A stretch of 64,000 bases of DNA from an uncultured Clostridia bacterium (GTDB lineage Bacteria > Bacillota > Clostridia > Christensenellales > UBA1242), in assembly GCA_944382715.1 (NCBI GenBank), contig CALWNC010000007.1, positions 1 through 64,000 on the forward strand, in the 5' to 3' direction. A program made the translations under genes and the position numbers. Numbering within the stretch: the first letter of the stretch is position 1; the number at the start of each line of letters is the position of its first letter. Below, one piece after another: positions 61,801-64,000 of the stretch. The notes under the pieces are model-generated. The model was given only the letters and a program-made list of their open reading frames with translations, was not told where the DNA came from and ran no database searches.

Positions 61801-62697
61801 GAGGATTTGACAGAAATAAGAATTGATAGTGGTATTACTTCTATTTCAAAACAAGCAGCATATGGAAATACTTTCATTATTTCAGTTCACATTCCAAATT
61901 CAGTTACATTTATTGGGGAACAAGCTTTCTCTGATTGTACAAATCTAGAAACAGTGATTTTTGAAAATGGTTCACAGTTAAACACAATTTCTAGTAGGGC
62001 TTTCTACAATTGCAGATACTTATCTCAAATCAATTTAGAGAATTGCTCCGTTTTGAACAAGATTGGTGAACAAGCTTTTGGTCGTGCTGGATATTACTTA
62101 GTTGATAGTTATTTAAATGGAGAAGAAGGACTTATACTTCCAAATTCACTTAAAATAATTGAGAAAGGTGCATTCCTATATGCAAATATATCAAAATTTG
62201 TGATAGATGGAGATGTATTTACTTCAGATGAAAATGGCATTATTTATGAGCAAGATGAAAATAATAATATTTTTGCGATTGTAAGTGTTCCAGTAAACTT
62301 TGCTTCAAATTTCTATATTGTGCCAAGCAACATTACAAAAGTTTATGAAAATGCTTTTTATAGTTGTTTATCTTTAAACTATGTGTATATAAATCACACT
62401 GTTACCTTGGGGAATAATGCATTTAAATCATCTTCAGTTATATTAACGGGACAAGATGCATCTATCACATTTGAAAGTGGGTCTTCAAAATATTATTTAC
62501 TAACGGAATTAGAAGATAATTATGAATGTACTTCAAATGGAAACTCATATTCTGTTACAGTAACAGAAGATGTTCCAGAAGGATACTACTACATTAGATA
62601 CGAAGATAAAATCATTCTAATAAGTGTTGTTATAAGTGGTGGTGTAAAACTTGTTAATAGAATATTTGATATGACTAACTATTTTGATTTAATTTAA
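58876..62697 (+). CDS. surface lipoprotein with InlB B-repeats and BspA-type LRRs
   Basis: A 1273-residue exported lipoprotein. The signal peptide ends at FSSC (Cys24). Residues ~35-560 contain about seven InlB B-type repeats (Listeria-Bacteroides type), recognisable from YxxNGGxNNxxNPxxYTxES, then GYxFxGWYxD and LYAKW. Residues ~640-1200 carry BspA-like leucine-rich repeats (SIGxxAFxxCxxLxxIxLPNSVTxIG). There is no sortase motif. These folds usually bind host or surface ligands, so adhesion is likely but not shown. A GGGAGG RBS lies 7 bp before the ATG. Confidence 0.88.
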   Translation: MLKNSKKILMLLLIIPCLFIFSSCKKNNPPENSVQTYSITYVLNGGENNKSNPTSYTNTSETFSLLTPQKSHYDFLGWYSDENYSNQVFQIEKGSSGDKTLYAKWSPKSYDLIYILNGGTNNPGNPSNYTFESEDIVLLEPKYKDYEFDGWYLDSSFISKVSVITKGSSGKKTLYAKWKDITYTINYKLNGGLNNEANPLTFTLESPTITLLEPTKFGYNFKGWFTDEEYKNQITKIEKGTTTSLTLYAKWECINYDIIYVLNGGTNNAENPNTYTIESSVNLSNPTRYGYNFDGWYADAEFSSSKSDIAIGSSGVQTFYAKWIAKTHTITFNYDGADRNNEIESIIVTFNEPIGTLPNPEKDDYTFAGWWRNNSLYDENTLFNIDDDIELTAFWRLTAETLTYTVIFDTLGGSVIAPIKDIPFASKIQKPTNPIKTGYKFVGWYLNNDEWDFNSSAVTDNITLTAKWELVVYSITYHLDEGLNSKLNPSEYTIESETITLSNPNKDNFDFLGWYLDEKFTLPITEIVKGSYGNLEIYACWREKEITKSTADITINYNLPEQLNTLYSNTTLTLSVGTRQDLQNFNNLNLRYYFKGYYYFSIDNQRIDLEENVYYVETSRDLTIFADWDTENLLKYYFTDGLMFNIDEENNTASIISYSGSSSTIYIPEYYKYNDKDYLISSIGDGSFDNDYIVTNINFLPRNSTIEIGILAFRNSAIENFDFTYVSKIGESAFSDSNIKEFISSQNLISIDSYAFINCKGLENVNLSDSSSSFTLIPNYAFSGCVKLTSITLPNRVMQIRNYCFDGCTSLTSIDFLSSLSEGSSLNSYVFNNCTGLESVIMPNVITSVGYYIFLGCENLKSIELNNLFDTNSNFRTIFGLDNIETITIGGSKVTSISSNYFNSLPSLTTFRMGNYIEIVNENAFKDCPLLSNIQFSDNLIIDEFNINAFVGTYWYEQLNDILVIGTTIVYIPASEDLTEIRIDSGITSISKQAAYGNTFIISVHIPNSVTFIGEQAFSDCTNLETVIFENGSQLNTISSRAFYNCRYLSQINLENCSVLNKIGEQAFGRAGYYLVDSYLNGEEGLILPNSLKIIEKGAFLYANISKFVIDGDVFTSDENGIIYEQDENNNIFAIVSVPVNFASNFYIVPSNITKVYENAFYSCLSLNYVYINHTVTLGNNAFKSSSVILTGQDASITFESGSSKYYLLTELEDNYECTSNGNSYSVTVTEDVPEGYYYIRYEDKIILISVVISGGVKLVNRIFDMTNYFDLI

Positions 62698-62708
62698 TAT
62701 TTTATAAA

Positions 62709-62748
62709 AAAATTGTGCAAAAAAAACAAATTTGCACAATTTTTTTTT
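62709..62748 (+). terminator. terminator of the surface lipoprotein gene
   Basis: AAATTGTGCAAA / TTTGCACAATTT with a T9 tail. Confidence 0.85.
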
Positions 62749-62831
62749 ATTAAAAGGTATTTTTTTATTTTTCGCGAATTATAATAGTGTATGCATTTTT
62801 GGGAAAAATATTCACAGGGGGCATTTTTGTT

Positions 62832-64000
62832 TTGGAAAAAGACTATTTTAACGATTTTATGACTGAACTTAAACAAAAAAGTGATATTGTTGCCATTGCA
62901 TCTAAATATGCAAATTTAGAGCGAAAGGGGAGATATTATTGGTGTAGATGTCCATTTCATGGTGAAAAAACCCCATCTCTATGTATAAATGATATTGATA
63001 ATTTCTTTTATTGTTACGGTTGTCATACTGGTGGTAATGTTATAACTTTTGTTATGAAAATAGAATCATTATCCTTTATGGAGGCTGTAAGATTACTTGC
63101 AAGCTGGGCAAATATGGAAGTTCCTGAAACGAATTCAGGTAAAAGTAGTGAAAGTATTGAAAAAGCAAAACAGCGAAAGGATAGATTACTAAGTTTATTG
63201 AAAGAAACGGCAATTCATTATCATAATAATTTAAAAACTGAGAATGCAGTACTTGCAAATGAATATTTGAAAAAAAGACAGCTTGAAGAAAATACAATTA
63301 ATAAATTTGGATTAGGTTATAGCATTGGATATCAGGATTTGCCAGAATATTTAACCCAAAAAGGCTTTACTATTGAAGAGATGCTTTCTGCTGGTGTTAT
63401 AAAAAAACGAGAAAAAGATGGCAAGACATATGATCCATTGGCAAATAGAGTAATATTTCCTATTATCGACATTTACGGAAATGTAATTGCTTTTGGAGGA
63501 AGGACTCTTGAATCACACCCAGAGTTTGCTAAATATTTAAATACTGCTGAAACTGAACTTTTTAACAAGAGAAATACACTTTATGCAATAAATTACTTAA
63601 AAAAACAGAGAACAAAAGGTCCAATACCTTATGTTATTGTTGTTGAAGGTTATATGGATACTATCTCTCTTCATAGAGCAGATTTTACTATGACAGTGGC
63701 AAGTATGGGTACGGCATTAACTCAAAATCAAGCAAAATTAATTAAGAGATTTGCTGATAAGGTTTACATTTGTTATGATGGGGATTCGGCTGGTCAAAAT
63801 GCAACTCTTAGGGGACTTGATATACTGCGAGAAAATGGATTAGATGTTTTTGTTGTGGAACTCCCTGACAAATTTGATCCTGATGATGTTATTAAATCTT
63901 ACGGAAGAGAAGGATACTTAAAGTGTCTTGAGAGTTCTCTTCCACTAATAGAGTTTAAAATTAAATACTTAAAATCTAAGTATGATTTTAAAAATGTTGA
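62832..64000 (+). CDS. dnaG: DNA primase DnaG (partial, runs off the window)
   Basis: The first ~389 residues of DnaG, the enzyme that makes RNA primers for replication. The CHC2 zinc finger is CRCPFHGEKTPS with FFYCYGCHTGG. The catalytic core shows NRVIFPIIDIYGNVIAFGGR, and the TOPRIM domain shows VVEGYMD and YDGDSAGQNA. I start at TTG 62832, which gives the usual ~18 residues before DIV and has AGGGGG 11 bp upstream. The ATG at 62859 has no RBS. No stop occurs before the window end. Confidence 0.93.
   Translation, partial: MEKDYFNDFMTELKQKSDIVAIASKYANLERKGRYYWCRCPFHGEKTPSLCINDIDNFFYCYGCHTGGNVITFVMKIESLSFMEAVRLLASWANMEVPETNSGKSSESIEKAKQRKDRLLSLLKETAIHYHNNLKTENAVLANEYLKKRQLEENTINKFGLGYSIGYQDLPEYLTQKGFTIEEMLSAGVIKKREKDGKTYDPLANRVIFPIIDIYGNVIAFGGRTLESHPEFAKYLNTAETELFNKRNTLYAINYLKKQRTKGPIPYVIVVEGYMDTISLHRADFTMTVASMGTALTQNQAKLIKRFADKVYICYDGDSAGQNATLRGLDILRENGLDVFVVELPDKFDPDDVIKSYGREGYLKCLESSLPLIEFKIKYLKSKYDFKNV

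Overview
The window comes from an AT-rich, low-GC, endospore-forming Firmicute, most likely an uncultured Clostridia-type lineage. The evidence is the spoIIAA-spoIIAB-sigF operon, spoVAC-spoVAD-spoVAE-yunB, pdaB, yqfC-yqfD, and Firmicute-type gene order (ybeY-era-small ORF-recO, later ppdK and dnaG). No rRNA is present, so a finer placement is not possible. TAA, TAG and TGA all act as stops. Many genes carry readable SigA-type promoters (TTGaca-17-TATAAT, often with an extended -10 TG), strong RBSs and intrinsic terminators.

Layout. 1-3400: forespore sigma-F operon, a PdaB-like deacetylase and an OB-fold ssDNA-binding protein. 3500-11800: a degenerate PlsC-like protein divergent from a serine-palmitoyltransferase-like enzyme; two small conserved-looking proteins; tRNA-Trp; an RNase HI with an extra N-terminal domain; a PadR-type regulator tethered to a four-helix membrane domain; a YgjP-like metalloprotease; and TrmL. 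12100-19000: poorly known genes (a disordered coiled-coil protein, a helical protein, a DUF1828-like protein and an HExxH metalloprotease) around murG. 19100-25050: a type II topoisomerase pair (topo IV-like) and a membrane-anchored Ig-like protein. 25100-30300: an Asn-rich lipoprotein and the spoVA operon with yunB. 30300-45430: housekeeping genes (iscS, thiI, PBP1, miaB-mutS-mutL, yqfC-yqfD, ybeY-era, recO).

About 45.6-55.6 kb, between recO and ppdK, is an accessory region. It starts with XRE-type regulators, one of them a pseudogene. A compact operon follows: HTH regulator, DpnM-like adenine methylase, GIY-YIG/DUF4357 protein, DpnII-like endonuclease, a second THPPY-motif methylase, and a membrane protein plus partner that resemble the Kiwa pair KwaA/KwaB. 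Next come two long hairpins, a region of tandem repeats with an attenuator-like leader, an HUH rolling-circle Rep, another nested inverted repeat, a large serine recombinase and a ~170-nt foldback. I read this as an integrated rolling-circle mobile element carrying a defence island. It is the most interesting part of the window.

The right end returns to chromosomal genes: ppdK, a large InlB-repeat/BspA-LRR lipoprotein, and the start of dnaG, which runs off the window.
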